A DNA stretch of 64,000 bases from an uncultured Clostridia bacterium (GTDB taxonomy: Bacteria; Bacillota; Clostridia; UMGS1810). Under the pieces are notes generated by a model. It was not told where the DNA came from. It saw only the letters and a list, made by a program, of their open reading frames with translations, and made no database searches. The DNA lies in assembly GCA_934463115.1 (NCBI GenBank), contig CAKSIN010000004.1, positions 58,374-122,373 on the forward strand, given 5' to 3'. Position 1 is the stretch's first letter; each line of letters starts with the position of its first letter. This document shows positions 17,763-26,877 of the stretch, piece by piece. A program made the translations under genes and the position numbers.

Positions 17763-19985
17763 TCAATACTTTTCCATATTCCGGAAAACGCGGAATATAA
17801 TACTTGCCGCCTCACCCCTTGTCAGCACTTTCGACGGATTGAGAGACGATGTTTCGTAAAAATACTTAAGCACTCCGTTTGAGACCTCATAGTCAATTAC
17901 ATTTTTGTCCCAGTCTGAAAGATTGTCCGGACTGTATGAGCGCATATCCGTCGACACCGACTTGTCGGCAGTTCTGTCAGCTCTGTAGACCATGTTTGCT
18001 GCTTCGAGAAGCGACACCGCGGCATTTGCATCGTATGCCGTTCCGCTGTCGGGGCGGATTATGCCACAGTTCATAAGGTAATTAACCGCCTCGTAGCACG
18101 GAGAGCCGCTGTCGGTTCCGGGTATATTCAGCTGCCGGATGTCCTTATCCTTCTTTATTGTTCTGTACAAAAGCTGTGCAAAATCGCCTCTTGTAACCGC
18201 GGCGTCGGGCAAAAACAAATCTGCCGAAACACCGTTCACAATACCTGCGTCGGCAAGATTGTATATTTCATTTTCCGCCCAGTATCCGGCAAGGTCGGCA
18301 AATTTCTTTTCGCCGTCATACACAATCTCGCCGCTTTCCTCGCTCTGCCCGGGTTTGGGCAGCTTTGCGTTTGTTTCCAGTGTAAGGACTACAAGGCTCT
18401 TTGTGGGCATTTTGTACGATGAAAAGTTTGCCTCGTTTTTGGGCGTGACGGTGGTTGTGAACACATCCTTTGTGTTTTTGCTGTACACAAGCGAATATAT
18501 ATTCGGGGCGGTAAACACCGTTTCTTCTTTAAGCGTGTATTTGTTGTTGAATTTAAAGTTTACGTTAAAATCCGTGTACGGTTCTCTGTTGCACAAAAAT
18601 ATCTTGAGCTGATTGTCGCCCTTTGCCGTTGCAAGAACGGTAAAGCGCTGGGCGGTGCTGTTTTCGTCTGTGAGCTCGCTGTCGCTCTCCACCAATGTGT
18701 CGTATACCCTGTCGCCCAGGTTCTTTTCGTACACATCGTGCATATAGTTCATCCCCGTCGGCTGCAAAGTGCCGTCATCCTGCCTGCGGACAAAAGCCCA
18801 GCCGTAGTGCGTGTAGCAAAATGCCGTGGTGCAGTACATAAAGTCCTTTTTAATCATTCGGTTGTAAAACTGTGCCGTGGGCAGGATTCCCTGCAATCCC
18901 TGGCGGCGTATGTACGTCCCCGTCTCCCAGGTTCCGTGCTCAGTAAAGGCAAACTTTATCTTTTTGCCGGGGGCAACCTCGTCTATGAGGTCGAGCGTGT
19001 CCTGAATCCACTTATATGTGTATGCCAGTTCGTAGCCGCTGTAATAGAGGTGAAAAGAGATGATATTCACATAGTCCGCAAGCTCCCTCAAAACCGGTCT
19101 GTTCCACTCGTAGAATCCGCCGCGGCTGGAGTTGCTGTTGATAGACGGCATAATCTCCACCTGCGGATATATTGCGTGAACCGCTTCATAATGTTTTTTG
19201 AATGTATCTATATACCATTCGGTAGCGCTTTTTTCAAGCTCGGGAGTCGGTGTGCTGAAAAAGTATTTTTCGTTACCCATTTCCAAACCGACAAGGTTAA
19301 TGGGGTTTTCGATTCCCCACGACTTTCTGAGATCCGCCCACTCGGAGCTGCCGTTGGGATCCAGGCAAAAGCGAACGACGTTTGCGCTGTCTTCGGCTGT
19401 GGAGCACTCAATGTCTATAATAACTATAAACTTGCAGTCGGGATTTGCGGCAAGTGCCTGCAAAAAGGCGCCTGCTCCGTTACCGTTGCTTACATTGAGC
19501 CCAGCCGGTGTGGCAGAATAGTTCACATCCGGGCGGTACATCTCCAGGTTGATTCCCTCCATATAGGTGTCGGGAACGCGGTTTTCCGGAAGGCGCAGAT
19601 GGTTTGTTGCGTTCCCGGAAAATCCCACTCTGTATATGGGAATATTGTAGATATCGTCTATAACCGACATATAGTCGCTGTTTAAAGACTTCATATCCTC
19701 GCTGTAGATCCAGTCATATTCAGCACCGTTTGCGGCACCTACCATAAGGGTGGAGGTTTCTGTAAGGATGTTGTTTTCATTCACCGTAACCGAAACATCA
19801 ACGGTATTGTCCACAATATCCGACTCATCCGTCATGATGATTTTTTCCGCTTTTTCAAAGTCCATTGCCTTAACGGCGGATTTGAGTTCTTCCTGATCGA
19901 TTTTATCTGCGGCAAAAACGCTTACTGTAAGTGCCGAAAAAAGCAGTGTGCATATAAGTATTTTAAATCGGCCTTTTAAAAACAT
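17763..19985 (-). CDS. SLH-anchored clan GH-A glycoside hydrolase, family uncertain
   Basis: An exported protein of about 740 residues. AGGAGG lies six bases before the ATG chosen (MFLKGRF), which opens a signal peptide ending FAA. The catalytic barrel has candidate acid/base Glu239 (GLEMGNEKYFF) and nucleophile Glu349 (FAFTEHGTWETG), followed by a small beta domain ending PTKSLVVLTLE. Three SLH repeats fill about residues 565-740 (KFADLAGYWAENEIYNLADAG; a weaker middle repeat; VLTRGEAASIIFRVF). It is paralogous to the enzyme at 13.1-14.8 kb. Attachment to the wall would keep released oligosaccharides near the binding proteins. The family is probably near GH51 or GH39, but the motif context is unusual and no family name is certain. 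Confidence 0.72.
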   Translation of the reverse strand: MFLKGRFKILICTLLFSALTVSVFAADKIDQEELKSAVKAMDFEKAEKIIMTDESDIVDNTVDVSVTVNENNILTETSTLMVGAANGAEYDWIYSEDMKSLNSDYMSVIDDIYNIPIYRVGFSGNATNHLRLPENRVPDTYMEGINLEMYRPDVNYSATPAGLNVSNGNGAGAFLQALAANPDCKFIVIIDIECSTAEDSANVVRFCLDPNGSSEWADLRKSWGIENPINLVGLEMGNEKYFFSTPTPELEKSATEWYIDTFKKHYEAVHAIYPQVEIMPSINSNSSRGGFYEWNRPVLRELADYVNIISFHLYYSGYELAYTYKWIQDTLDLIDEVAPGKKIKFAFTEHGTWETGTYIRRQGLQGILPTAQFYNRMIKKDFMYCTTAFCYTHYGWAFVRRQDDGTLQPTGMNYMHDVYEKNLGDRVYDTLVESDSELTDENSTAQRFTVLATAKGDNQLKIFLCNREPYTDFNVNFKFNNKYTLKEETVFTAPNIYSLVYSKNTKDVFTTTVTPKNEANFSSYKMPTKSLVVLTLETNAKLPKPGQSEESGEIVYDGEKKFADLAGYWAENEIYNLADAGIVNGVSADLFLPDAAVTRGDFAQLLYRTIKKDKDIRQLNIPGTDSGSPCYEAVNYLMNCGIIRPDSGTAYDANAAVSLLEAANMVYRADRTADKSVSTDMRSYSPDNLSDWDKNVIDYEVSNGVLKYFYETSSLNPSKVLTRGEAASIIFRVFRNMEKY

Positions 19986-20007
19986 GTGTTTCCTCCTATT
20001 TGAGCCT

Positions 20008-21945
20008 CTATTCAATGTCTATGCTTTCCGTTATGGGAATGATTGTGTCGAGGTCTTTCCAGAAAAATATTTTCTTTGTGCCGGACGGAATCGCAATTTT
20101 GTGAGTTTCAAATGTGTTCATTTTTATGGGGTTAAGCGTGCATGTTCCGTCGTTGTTGTAAAACAGCAGCGAACCGTCACCAAGTGCAAATTTTCCGCTG
20201 TTGATATACAAATTGTCTGCGTCGCTCTCAATTGCACTCTGTGTTGTGGTTACGGATATGTTGTCGAAGTAGCCTACAAAGGTTTTGTATGCAGAATTAT
20301 TTAAGAATGCAAAATGATTTCCTGCCAATGTTGCGGTAAATGTTTTTGTATCGGTATATCTTTCTTTATTAGATTTTATACCGCTGACACTAACCGTAAC
20401 CGTATTTCTGTTTACATTTACGGTAACATTTGCTGCTTTTGTTCCGTATTTTGCCATTGTATATACATAATCATCAGCAGCACTACTTGTTTCAGGTTTT
20501 GTTTCCTTTGAAAATGTACTGTCAGACGCAGCAATAGTACCCGGCCATGAGGCTTTATCAGTACCAGACCATGTATTTGTATCCATCTTTCTTATTTCCC
20601 ACGAAGGTACTGTAGTCACGTTACCATCTTCATACCATTTAAGTGCAGATTCCCCATTGAATACCAATGCATAGTAATCATTGTATTCATAATTATCGGC
20701 GTCATTGGCAGGCAAACCAAACAATAACGCGGCACTGTTTCTTGCCGAACCGGCAGCGTAATCAAACGAAATCGTATAATTATCTCTTATTCCGGTGTAA
20801 TCTCCGCGATATTCAACAAAATCAAGCTTGTTAATCTGATCCTTAGAAAATATCCACGAAGGATATGTCATTTCCAGTCTTGTGCTTGTTGTACCAAAAT
20901 CATCCTTTACATTACCGACTACCTTGGCGCTGAGTTTGGCACCGAGACTATTTTCCCTTGTTGTTACATAAAAATCAGTTCCGGTAATTTGAGTTCTCGA
21001 ACCGGTTGTTGTATTTGCAAATATTGTATCGGATACTATACCCAAACCCTCAAAGTTTTCGCTTACGTTTGCTGTTGCATATGAGATCGTTATATTTTTC
21101 AGCGTACCCCATTGACCTTTATTTCCATTTGTGGAAAATCCTATTTTACATGCAGAAGCTGCTACAGCGAACGGAGTTGTATCTGTATACGAACCCGAAT
21201 CAATATAAGAGTAATTTCCAAATCTGTTAGCGTTAATATTCCACATAATCTTTCCGTTATCGTACGCTACAGTAATTGTACCTTTGTTTGTCGAACCTGA
21301 ACCTGCTTTATTATTGGTGGCTGTAATTGTTGCATCGGACTTTGCTAAAACAGTAGGAATTGCATTTTCTACTTTATAAAGTGTCCATACTGCGCCTGCT
21401 TTTCCTTCCATATTAAGCGCATAGTACCTTCTGATATCGTCGGAAATCATAAATTTAACCGTCAAACCACAATTAATACTTTTAGTGTAATCATACTTAA
21501 TCTTAAAACTATTGCCCATATCACTATAATCACCATTGTAATATACTACAGAACGGCGTTGAACAACAATATAACCATTACTGGAACCGCCAAATCCATC
21601 TGCATCAGTATTATTATTTGTAGCAAAGCTCAATGTGTTATTCGCTATCCACGCGTCTGTGTCACCCGTATTGCTTTGACCGGAAGCAGTACAGGTTTTA
21701 AGCGCCCAATCGCTATCACCTATAGGATATATCGTAGACTCTTTATATTGAGAATCTACAACACCATCTCCATCTGCATCACGTGTTTCGCTGACTTTCG
21801 CATTATTTTTAACTTTCGAAAAATCCTCCGTTACAACAGTGTAGCCGCTGTTCGGAGTCACTGTTGCCGCGCTTGCCGCAAATGCCGAAGCGGCGATTAT
21901 TGCTGCAAGCAACGCCGTTATAGCTTTTTTCAAATTTCTTTTCAT
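20008..21945 (-). CDS. Secreted protein with two tandem lectin-like modules
   Basis: A 645-residue exported protein with signal peptide ending SAFAASAA. Two similar beta-sandwich-like modules follow (about 35-290 and 295-600), each with a VxYxGDYxxxxxxxxIxxDY segment, a YYALxxxG segment and a tryptophan-rich strand. The same module occurs once in the SLH/BIG2 protein at 10.4 kb. No catalytic residues or SLH repeats are evident. A soluble carbohydrate-binding protein is the best guess. GGAGG precedes the ATG. The middle of the gene looks richer in A+T than its neighbours, which may reflect separate acquisition of a module. Confidence 0.7.
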   Translation of the reverse strand: MKRNLKKAITALLAAIIAASAFAASAATVTPNSGYTVVTEDFSKVKNNAKVSETRDADGDGVVDSQYKESTIYPIGDSDWALKTCTASGQSNTGDTDAWIANNTLSFATNNNTDADGFGGSSNGYIVVQRRSVVYYNGDYSDMGNSFKIKYDYTKSINCGLTVKFMISDDIRRYYALNMEGKAGAVWTLYKVENAIPTVLAKSDATITATNNKAGSGSTNKGTITVAYDNGKIMWNINANRFGNYSYIDSGSYTDTTPFAVAASACKIGFSTNGNKGQWGTLKNITISYATANVSENFEGLGIVSDTIFANTTTGSRTQITGTDFYVTTRENSLGAKLSAKVVGNVKDDFGTTSTRLEMTYPSWIFSKDQINKLDFVEYRGDYTGIRDNYTISFDYAAGSARNSAALLFGLPANDADNYEYNDYYALVFNGESALKWYEDGNVTTVPSWEIRKMDTNTWSGTDKASWPGTIAASDSTFSKETKPETSSAADDYVYTMAKYGTKAANVTVNVNRNTVTVSVSGIKSNKERYTDTKTFTATLAGNHFAFLNNSAYKTFVGYFDNISVTTTQSAIESDADNLYINSGKFALGDGSLLFYNNDGTCTLNPIKMNTFETHKIAIPSGTKKIFFWKDLDTIIPITESIDIE

Positions 21946-21967
21946 GATATAAACCTCCAGTTTATTT

Positions 21968-23344
21968 TTATCTTTTTATATCCCAATCGGGGATTATAAA
22001 CATATTAAATTCCTCATCCGGCAGTTTGCGATAATATTCCTCCACAGCGCTGTTAACAACTTCACCGACATGGCGGGCACATTCTTCCGGGGTGACCTTT
22101 CCCGTAATCACATTTTGTATAAAATAGCTGTCGATTCTGTCCGAGCTGTTTATATTGTACTGCGGAATATCCGGGTAAACGGCACTGATATCCGCAAAGC
22201 TGCAGAATTCACTCCAACCGTTTTTGAGTTTCTTGTCTGTTTTGCCGCCGATTACCGATGAATCATAAGGGATTGCGGCGCTCGATATGTACAATTCTTT
22301 TTGAATTTCTTTTGAATTAAAATACTTTAATATCCGAATAAGCTTGCTGCCGTCTGCCTTTTCGGCTGCGCGGGATGTTACGCAAAACGAATAGCCGTAT
22401 GCCATTCTCTGCTTGTATTTGTTGCCTTTGTCCACAACGGGCAGAGGCGCAACTCCCCAATCGATGCTTGCCGGGTACTGGTCGTTGATTACATTTACAT
22501 CAAAACTGAAAGCAAGCTTCATCCCGACTCCGCCCGATGCAAACAGCGCGCGCGCTGTGTCGTTGTCTATCTGTTCTGCCCCGGGAACGCAGGATTTGTC
22601 ATTAATGATATCCAGGTAGGTTTGCATTATCGGAACAGCACCGGTGTAATCAAATTTGCCTGTTACAGGGTTAAACTCCTGATATCCGCAGGAACTCATC
22701 ATGGAAGAGCGAATATCGCTGCCGTACCAGCCGCTCCATTTCAGCGGAAGAACGATACCGTATTCGTTTTTGTCTGAATCCGTAAGCCTGCCTGCATAAT
22801 CGCGCATCTGCTCAAATGTCTCCGGCGGAGTCGGATTTCCAGCGTCATCCGTAAGACCGGCTTTTTTAAACATTTCTTTGTTGTACAAAAGGCCATGTGT
22901 GGTAACAGATATCGGTGTGCAGTATATCTTGCCGTCAAGGGAATTTTCTGTTCTTACGGGAATGTCTTTAAACTCATTCAAAAATTCCCGACCGCCTTCT
23001 ATATCGCATATCGGAACGACATACCCTTTCTGCGCATATTCTCTCGAAAAACCGGCAAACAAATCCGGCGGATTCCCGCTTTCAAAGGCTTTTGTAATTT
23101 CCTCGCCGAATGTGAGCGGATCCTTGGTGTGGTAGTCTATAAAAATTCCGTTCGTTTTGCCGACAGTGCGGTTGAACCCGTCCACAATTTTTTCAAGAAT
23201 CATTTTGCTGCTCATTGACGATGACCAGATTGTAATAACCTCTGTATCCGATTCACCATATCCGCACGATGAAACACTGCACGCCAGCAAAACGCTGCAC
23301 AATACGCTTATGAGCCTTTTGTATTTTTTCGTTCGGCTGTGCAT
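21968..23344 (-). CDS. Sugar ABC transporter solute-binding lipoprotein, first gene of the locus
   Basis: A lipoprotein of about 458 residues with lipobox VSSC and a family 1 solute-binding fold (GLLYNKEMFKKAGL, GWYGSDIRSSM). The start chosen (MHSRTKK) follows GGAGG by eight bases; the ORF extends five codons further upstream. It is a paralogue of the binding protein at 7.0-8.4 kb, with near-identical motifs in the same order. It stands first after the strong promoter at 23.4 kb, so it is likely the most highly expressed member. It probably captures oligosaccharides released by the SLH enzyme. Confidence 0.9.
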   Translation of the reverse strand: MHSRTKKYKRLISVLCSVLLACSVSSCGYGESDTEVITIWSSSMSSKMILEKIVDGFNRTVGKTNGIFIDYHTKDPLTFGEEITKAFESGNPPDLFAGFSREYAQKGYVVPICDIEGGREFLNEFKDIPVRTENSLDGKIYCTPISVTTHGLLYNKEMFKKAGLTDDAGNPTPPETFEQMRDYAGRLTDSDKNEYGIVLPLKWSGWYGSDIRSSMMSSCGYQEFNPVTGKFDYTGAVPIMQTYLDIINDKSCVPGAEQIDNDTARALFASGGVGMKLAFSFDVNVINDQYPASIDWGVAPLPVVDKGNKYKQRMAYGYSFCVTSRAAEKADGSKLIRILKYFNSKEIQKELYISSAAIPYDSSVIGGKTDKKLKNGWSEFCSFADISAVYPDIPQYNINSSDRIDSYFIQNVITGKVTPEECARHVGEVVNSAVEEYYRKLPDEEFNMFIIPDWDIKR

Positions 23345-23384
23345 ATCATCATCCTCCATATGAATCAGGCATTTCTTTAAATAA

Positions 23385-23413
23385 ATTATAGCCTATTTAT
23401 CTGACATAAACAA
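23385..23413 (-). promoter_or_regulatory. Strong predicted promoter of the polysaccharide locus
   Basis: The minus strand has -35 TTGTTT, a 17-base spacer and a perfect -10 TATAAT, about 40 bases before the first binding-protein start. No other equally good promoter is seen until the kinase operon, so it may drive about 15 kb of genes. Confidence 0.65.
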
Positions 23414-23449
23414 GTTTGAATTTTTCGAACATTTTTGTTATACAGGCAT

Positions 23450-23473
23450 AAAAAAACTGCGCATTACGCGCAG
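23450..23473 (-). terminator. Intrinsic terminator upstream of the polysaccharide locus
   Basis: On the minus strand a CTGCGC/GCGCAG stem with a 5-base loop is followed by seven U. It separates the alaS/HIT operon from the polysaccharide-locus promoter. Confidence 0.8.
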
Positions 23474-23605
23474 TATGATTGTTGAATATGTAGATTAAAA
23501 AGTAAATCAAATTGTTGTTAACCGTTTCCTGCGACCTCCCTGCCGCCAAAAATTACTTCTCCGCCGTTCGGCCTTGAAAGCAAACAATTGCCGTGTCGTG
23601 CAAAT

Positions 23606-23660
23606 AAAAACCGTACACAGCGCAGATTCAATACCGAATTTGCACTATGTACGGTTTTTT
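23606..23660 (-). terminator. Long bidirectional terminator-like hairpin after the HIT gene
   Basis: A 19-bp near-perfect inverted repeat (23611-23629 with 23636-23654, loop 6 bases) is flanked by A5 and T6, so it can end transcripts on either strand. On the minus strand the only irregular pairs are two G-U wobbles and one A-C mismatch. It lies about 50 bases after the HIT stop. The 130 bases between it and the next terminator contain no gene that I can support. Confidence 0.75.
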
Positions 23661-23710
23661 GAGTGCAGAACATGTCCTGCAAGATTTCACAATCGTGAGG
23701 CGGACGGGCA

Positions 23711-24055
23711 TTAACCCGGAGGCCACCCCAGATTTCTGCCGGCAAGAACATGAAAATGCAAATGTCCCACAGTCTGACCGCCATCCTTGCCGCAGTTGTT
23801 CACCACACGGAATCCGTTTTCTGCAAATCCCATGTCGCGCGCAAGCTTACCTGCAACCTTGAACACATGCGCGGCAATGTCCGCATTGGAATCGTTTAAT
23901 TCCAGCGCAGAGGCAATATGCTCGCGCGGAATAATCAAAATATGAACCGGAGCCGCGGGGTTGATGTCTTTGAATGCAACAACCTTATCGTCTTCATAAA
24001 TATAATCCGTCGGTATCTCTCCGCTTGCAATTTTACAAAAAATACAATCCGACAT
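23711..24055 (-). CDS. HIT family nucleotide-binding protein
   Basis: A 114-residue histidine-triad protein with the active-site motif HLHFHVL near the C-terminus, an N-terminal CIFCKI zinc-binding-like motif and the typical WPPG ending. Members hydrolyse purine nucleoside phosphoramidates such as adenylated compounds. The start is the ATG after GAGGTG; a GTG three codons upstream overlaps that site. It lies 44 bases after alaS and is probably co-transcribed; HINT-type hydrolases act on aminoacyl-adenylates, which would fit that pairing. Confidence 0.92.
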   Translation of the reverse strand: MSDCIFCKIASGEIPTDYIYEDDKVVAFKDINPAAPVHILIIPREHIASALELNDSNADIAAHVFKVAGKLARDMGFAENGFRVVNNCGKDGGQTVGHLHFHVLAGRNLGWPPG

Positions 24056-24099
24056 TTTTGTCACCTCACTTTATTTATTTGTTTATCGAAACGTTTAAA

Positions 24100-26745
24100 T
24101 TACTTTACCTGATTTTCCACTTCGGCATAAACGGCATTGAGCGCTGTGTCTATTCCGTCGGCATTCTTTCCGCCTGCCTGTGCGCTGTCCGGTCTTCCGC
24201 CGCCCGAGCCGCCGACATTGGGAGCAATAGCCTTTATCAGATTGCCGCAGTGGATTCCCTTTGCCACAGCCGCCTTGTTTGCCGAGCAAACAAGCATAAC
24301 CTTGCCGTCTGCCGCAGATGCCGTTACGCAAACTTCACATTCGAAATCGGATTTCATTGCGTCGCCTATTTTGCGAAGCGTATTCACATCCGCATCGGTA
24401 AATTTGCCCACAATAACCGTCACGCCATTAATCTCTTTGGCACCGTTTTTCATTGTGTCAAGTCCGCTGCCTGCCATTTTTTCTTTAAGCGTTTCTATCT
24501 CTTTCGCAAGGTGTTTATTCTCCTCGCGCATCTGTTCGGCTTTTTGTGCCGCCTCGCCCGGAGCACATTTGAGCGCCTCACCTATTTCATTAAGCAGATT
24601 TTCCTTGGATGCAAGATATTTGAGTATCTCCATGCTTGTTATTGCCTCGATTCTTCTGATACCGGCAGCAGCCGATGACTCGGAAAGAATCTTGAACAAT
24701 CCTATATCCGCGGTATTCGAAACATGTGTTCCGGCGCAGAACTCAAGGCTGAAATCACCCATTTTAACAACGCGTACAATGCTGCCGTACTTCTCGCCGA
24801 ACAGTGACATTGCACCGAGCTTGTTTGCTTCCTCAATCGGCATAAGCGTACATGTTACATCCAGTGCATTGTGAATTTCATCATTCACGATATTCTCAAC
24901 TTTTGCTATCTGTTCGGGAGTCATTGCTTCATAGTGCGAAAAATCGAATCTGAGTCTTTCGCTGCTCACAAATGAACCTGCCTGTTCAACATGGTCACCC
25001 AAAACAATCTTAAGTGCCTTTTGCAAAAGGTGCGTTGCCGAGTGATTGCGCTGTGCCGCACCGCGCAGAACTTTGTCTACCTCTGCATGAACCGTTTCGC
25101 CCTCGGATATTTCGCCGCTGACAACCTCACAACGATGCACAAATTTGTCACTGCCCATTTTTTTGGTATCAAGCACGCGCACTACCGCACTGTCTGTCTT
25201 TAAGATACCTTTATCGCCGACCTGTCCGCCGCCTTCGCCGTAGAACGGAGTCTTATCCAGCATAATCATCACTTCACCGCTCTTTGCATCGGCATGCTTA
25301 AAGCTTTCCACTCCGCTTACTATAGCCTTTATCTTTGAATCGCACTCAAGTGTGTCATATCCAACAAATTCTGCCGTCATGGTGTCAAGATAAAGTTTTT
25401 TGAAATCGTCCTCTTTCCATGCCAGCTCATCGACATTTCCACGGCTGTTTCTTGCAGTTTCCCTCTGACGCTCCATGCACTTGTCAAATTCGTCACGGTT
25501 TACTGTCATTCCTTTTTCAGAAAGAATTTCAACCGTTATATCTACCGGGAATCCGTATGTGTCATAAAGTTTGAATGCCTTTTCGCCGGAAAGTTCGGTC
25601 TTACCCTCCGACTCCAGCTGCTCTGTATATCCGTTCAGTATGGACAATCCATCATTTATTGTTTCGCTGAAACGTATTTCTTCGGTCTTGATTATTTTTT
25701 TGATATAATCGGCTTTACCCACAAGCTCCGGATATGCTGTCTTGTTTTCCTCCACAACCGTGTCCACTATTTTGTAAAGGAACGGATCACTTATTCCAAG
25801 CAGCTTTCCGTGTCTTGCTGCGTGGCGCAGGAGTCTTCTGAGAACATATCCCCTGCCCTCGTTGCTTATCTGAACACCGTCGCAAATCATAAACGTCGTG
25901 CTTCTGATATGGTCGGTAATTACACGCAGCGAAACGTCTGCCTGCTCGTCCTCGCCGTATTCTATATCGGCGATTTCGCTTATCTTTTTCATTATATTGC
26001 GTACGGTGTCAACCTCAAACAGATTGTTTACTCCCTGCATTATGCACGCAATTCTCTCAAGTCCCATACCGGTATCTATATTCGGGTGCGCAAGGCGGTT
26101 GTAATTTCCGTTTTCGTCTTTGTCAAACTGGGTAAATACCAGATTCCAGAACTCTACAAACCTGTCGCAGTCACATCCTACGGCACAATCGGGTTTACCG
26201 CATCCACAATCCTCACCGCGATCAAAATATATTTCGGAGCACGGTCCGCATGGACCTGTTCCAATTTCCCAGAAGTTATCCTCTTTTCCCATACGAACGA
26301 TTCTTTCCGGTTTAACACCGACTTCGTTTATCCATATATCGCGCGCCTCATCATCATCTTCGTATATAGTTACCCACAGCTTATCCTCGGGAAGTTCAAG
26401 AACCTTTGTAATAAACTCCCATGCCCATGCTGTAGCCTCGTGTTTAAAGTAGTCACCGAACGAAAAGTTTCCGAGCATTTCGAAGTATGTTCCGTGCCTT
26501 GCGGTCTTGCCAACTCTTTCAATATCGGGTGTACGGATGCACTTCTGACACGTTGTTACCCTTTTGCGCGGCGGAACCTGTTCACCTTTAAAGTACGGTT
26601 TGAGCGGTGCCATACCTGCATTTATAAGTAAAAGGCTGTTATCATCCTTCGGCACAAGGGGAAAACTCGGAAGTCTGAGATGCCCCTTTGACTCAAAGAA
26701 CGACAGATATTTTTCTCTGATTTCGTTAAGTCCTAATTTTTCCAT
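24100..26745 (-). CDS. alaS: Alanyl-tRNA synthetase
   Basis: An 881-residue class II synthetase that charges tRNA-Ala. Visible features are the catalytic core (LPSFPLVPKDDNSLLLINAGMAP, CIRTPDIERVG), the editing domain with zinc-binding HSATHLLQKAL and CAGTHVSNT, a coiled region, and the Gly-rich C-terminal DHHA1 domain (GGSGGGRPDSAQAGG). Length is normal for bacteria. The start is the ATG after AAAGGA; a TTG three codons upstream is less likely. No T-box leader is present in the short upstream gap. Confidence 0.97.
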   Translation of the reverse strand: MEKLGLNEIREKYLSFFESKGHLRLPSFPLVPKDDNSLLLINAGMAPLKPYFKGEQVPPRKRVTTCQKCIRTPDIERVGKTARHGTYFEMLGNFSFGDYFKHEATAWAWEFITKVLELPEDKLWVTIYEDDDEARDIWINEVGVKPERIVRMGKEDNFWEIGTGPCGPCSEIYFDRGEDCGCGKPDCAVGCDCDRFVEFWNLVFTQFDKDENGNYNRLAHPNIDTGMGLERIACIMQGVNNLFEVDTVRNIMKKISEIADIEYGEDEQADVSLRVITDHIRSTTFMICDGVQISNEGRGYVLRRLLRHAARHGKLLGISDPFLYKIVDTVVEENKTAYPELVGKADYIKKIIKTEEIRFSETINDGLSILNGYTEQLESEGKTELSGEKAFKLYDTYGFPVDITVEILSEKGMTVNRDEFDKCMERQRETARNSRGNVDELAWKEDDFKKLYLDTMTAEFVGYDTLECDSKIKAIVSGVESFKHADAKSGEVMIMLDKTPFYGEGGGQVGDKGILKTDSAVVRVLDTKKMGSDKFVHRCEVVSGEISEGETVHAEVDKVLRGAAQRNHSATHLLQKALKIVLGDHVEQAGSFVSSERLRFDFSHYEAMTPEQIAKVENIVNDEIHNALDVTCTLMPIEEANKLGAMSLFGEKYGSIVRVVKMGDFSLEFCAGTHVSNTADIGLFKILSESSAAAGIRRIEAITSMEILKYLASKENLLNEIGEALKCAPGEAAQKAEQMREENKHLAKEIETLKEKMAGSGLDTMKNGAKEINGVTVIVGKFTDADVNTLRKIGDAMKSDFECEVCVTASAADGKVMLVCSANKAAVAKGIHCGNLIKAIAPNVGGSGGGRPDSAQAGGKNADGIDTALNAVYAEVENQVK

Positions 26746-26776
26746 CAAATTCAATTCCTTTCAGATAATTGGATAC

Positions 26777-26806
26777 ATTATAATCATATATTACCTCAAA
26801 CGTCAA
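26777..26806 (-). promoter_or_regulatory. Predicted alaS promoter
   Basis: -35 TTGACG and -10 TATAAT on the minus strand with an 18-base spacer, about 30 bases before the alaS start. No T-box sequence or other amino-acid-responsive structure is seen. Confidence 0.55.
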
Positions 26807-26877
26807 GCAATGTCAACCGAGGCAGTGTAATTTTATGCAGTATTATGCCAAAATTTTCCCGATTTGTACAGCGGTTT

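Noticed and set aside
18738..19685. A 315-codon plus-strand ORF
   Set aside because: Exactly antisense to the catalytic part of the SLH-anchored GH-A enzyme; composition is typical of an antisense shadow.
23518..23784. An 88-codon minus-strand ORF after the HIT gene
   Set aside because: It overlaps the HIT gene out of frame and runs through a long terminator hairpin.
25810..26631. A 273-codon plus-strand ORF
   Set aside because: Antisense to alaS, low-complexity composition, no initiation signal.
26755..26877. T-box leader before alaS
   Set aside because: The gap is too short and lacks the T-box core sequence and specifier stem; only a promoter is seen.
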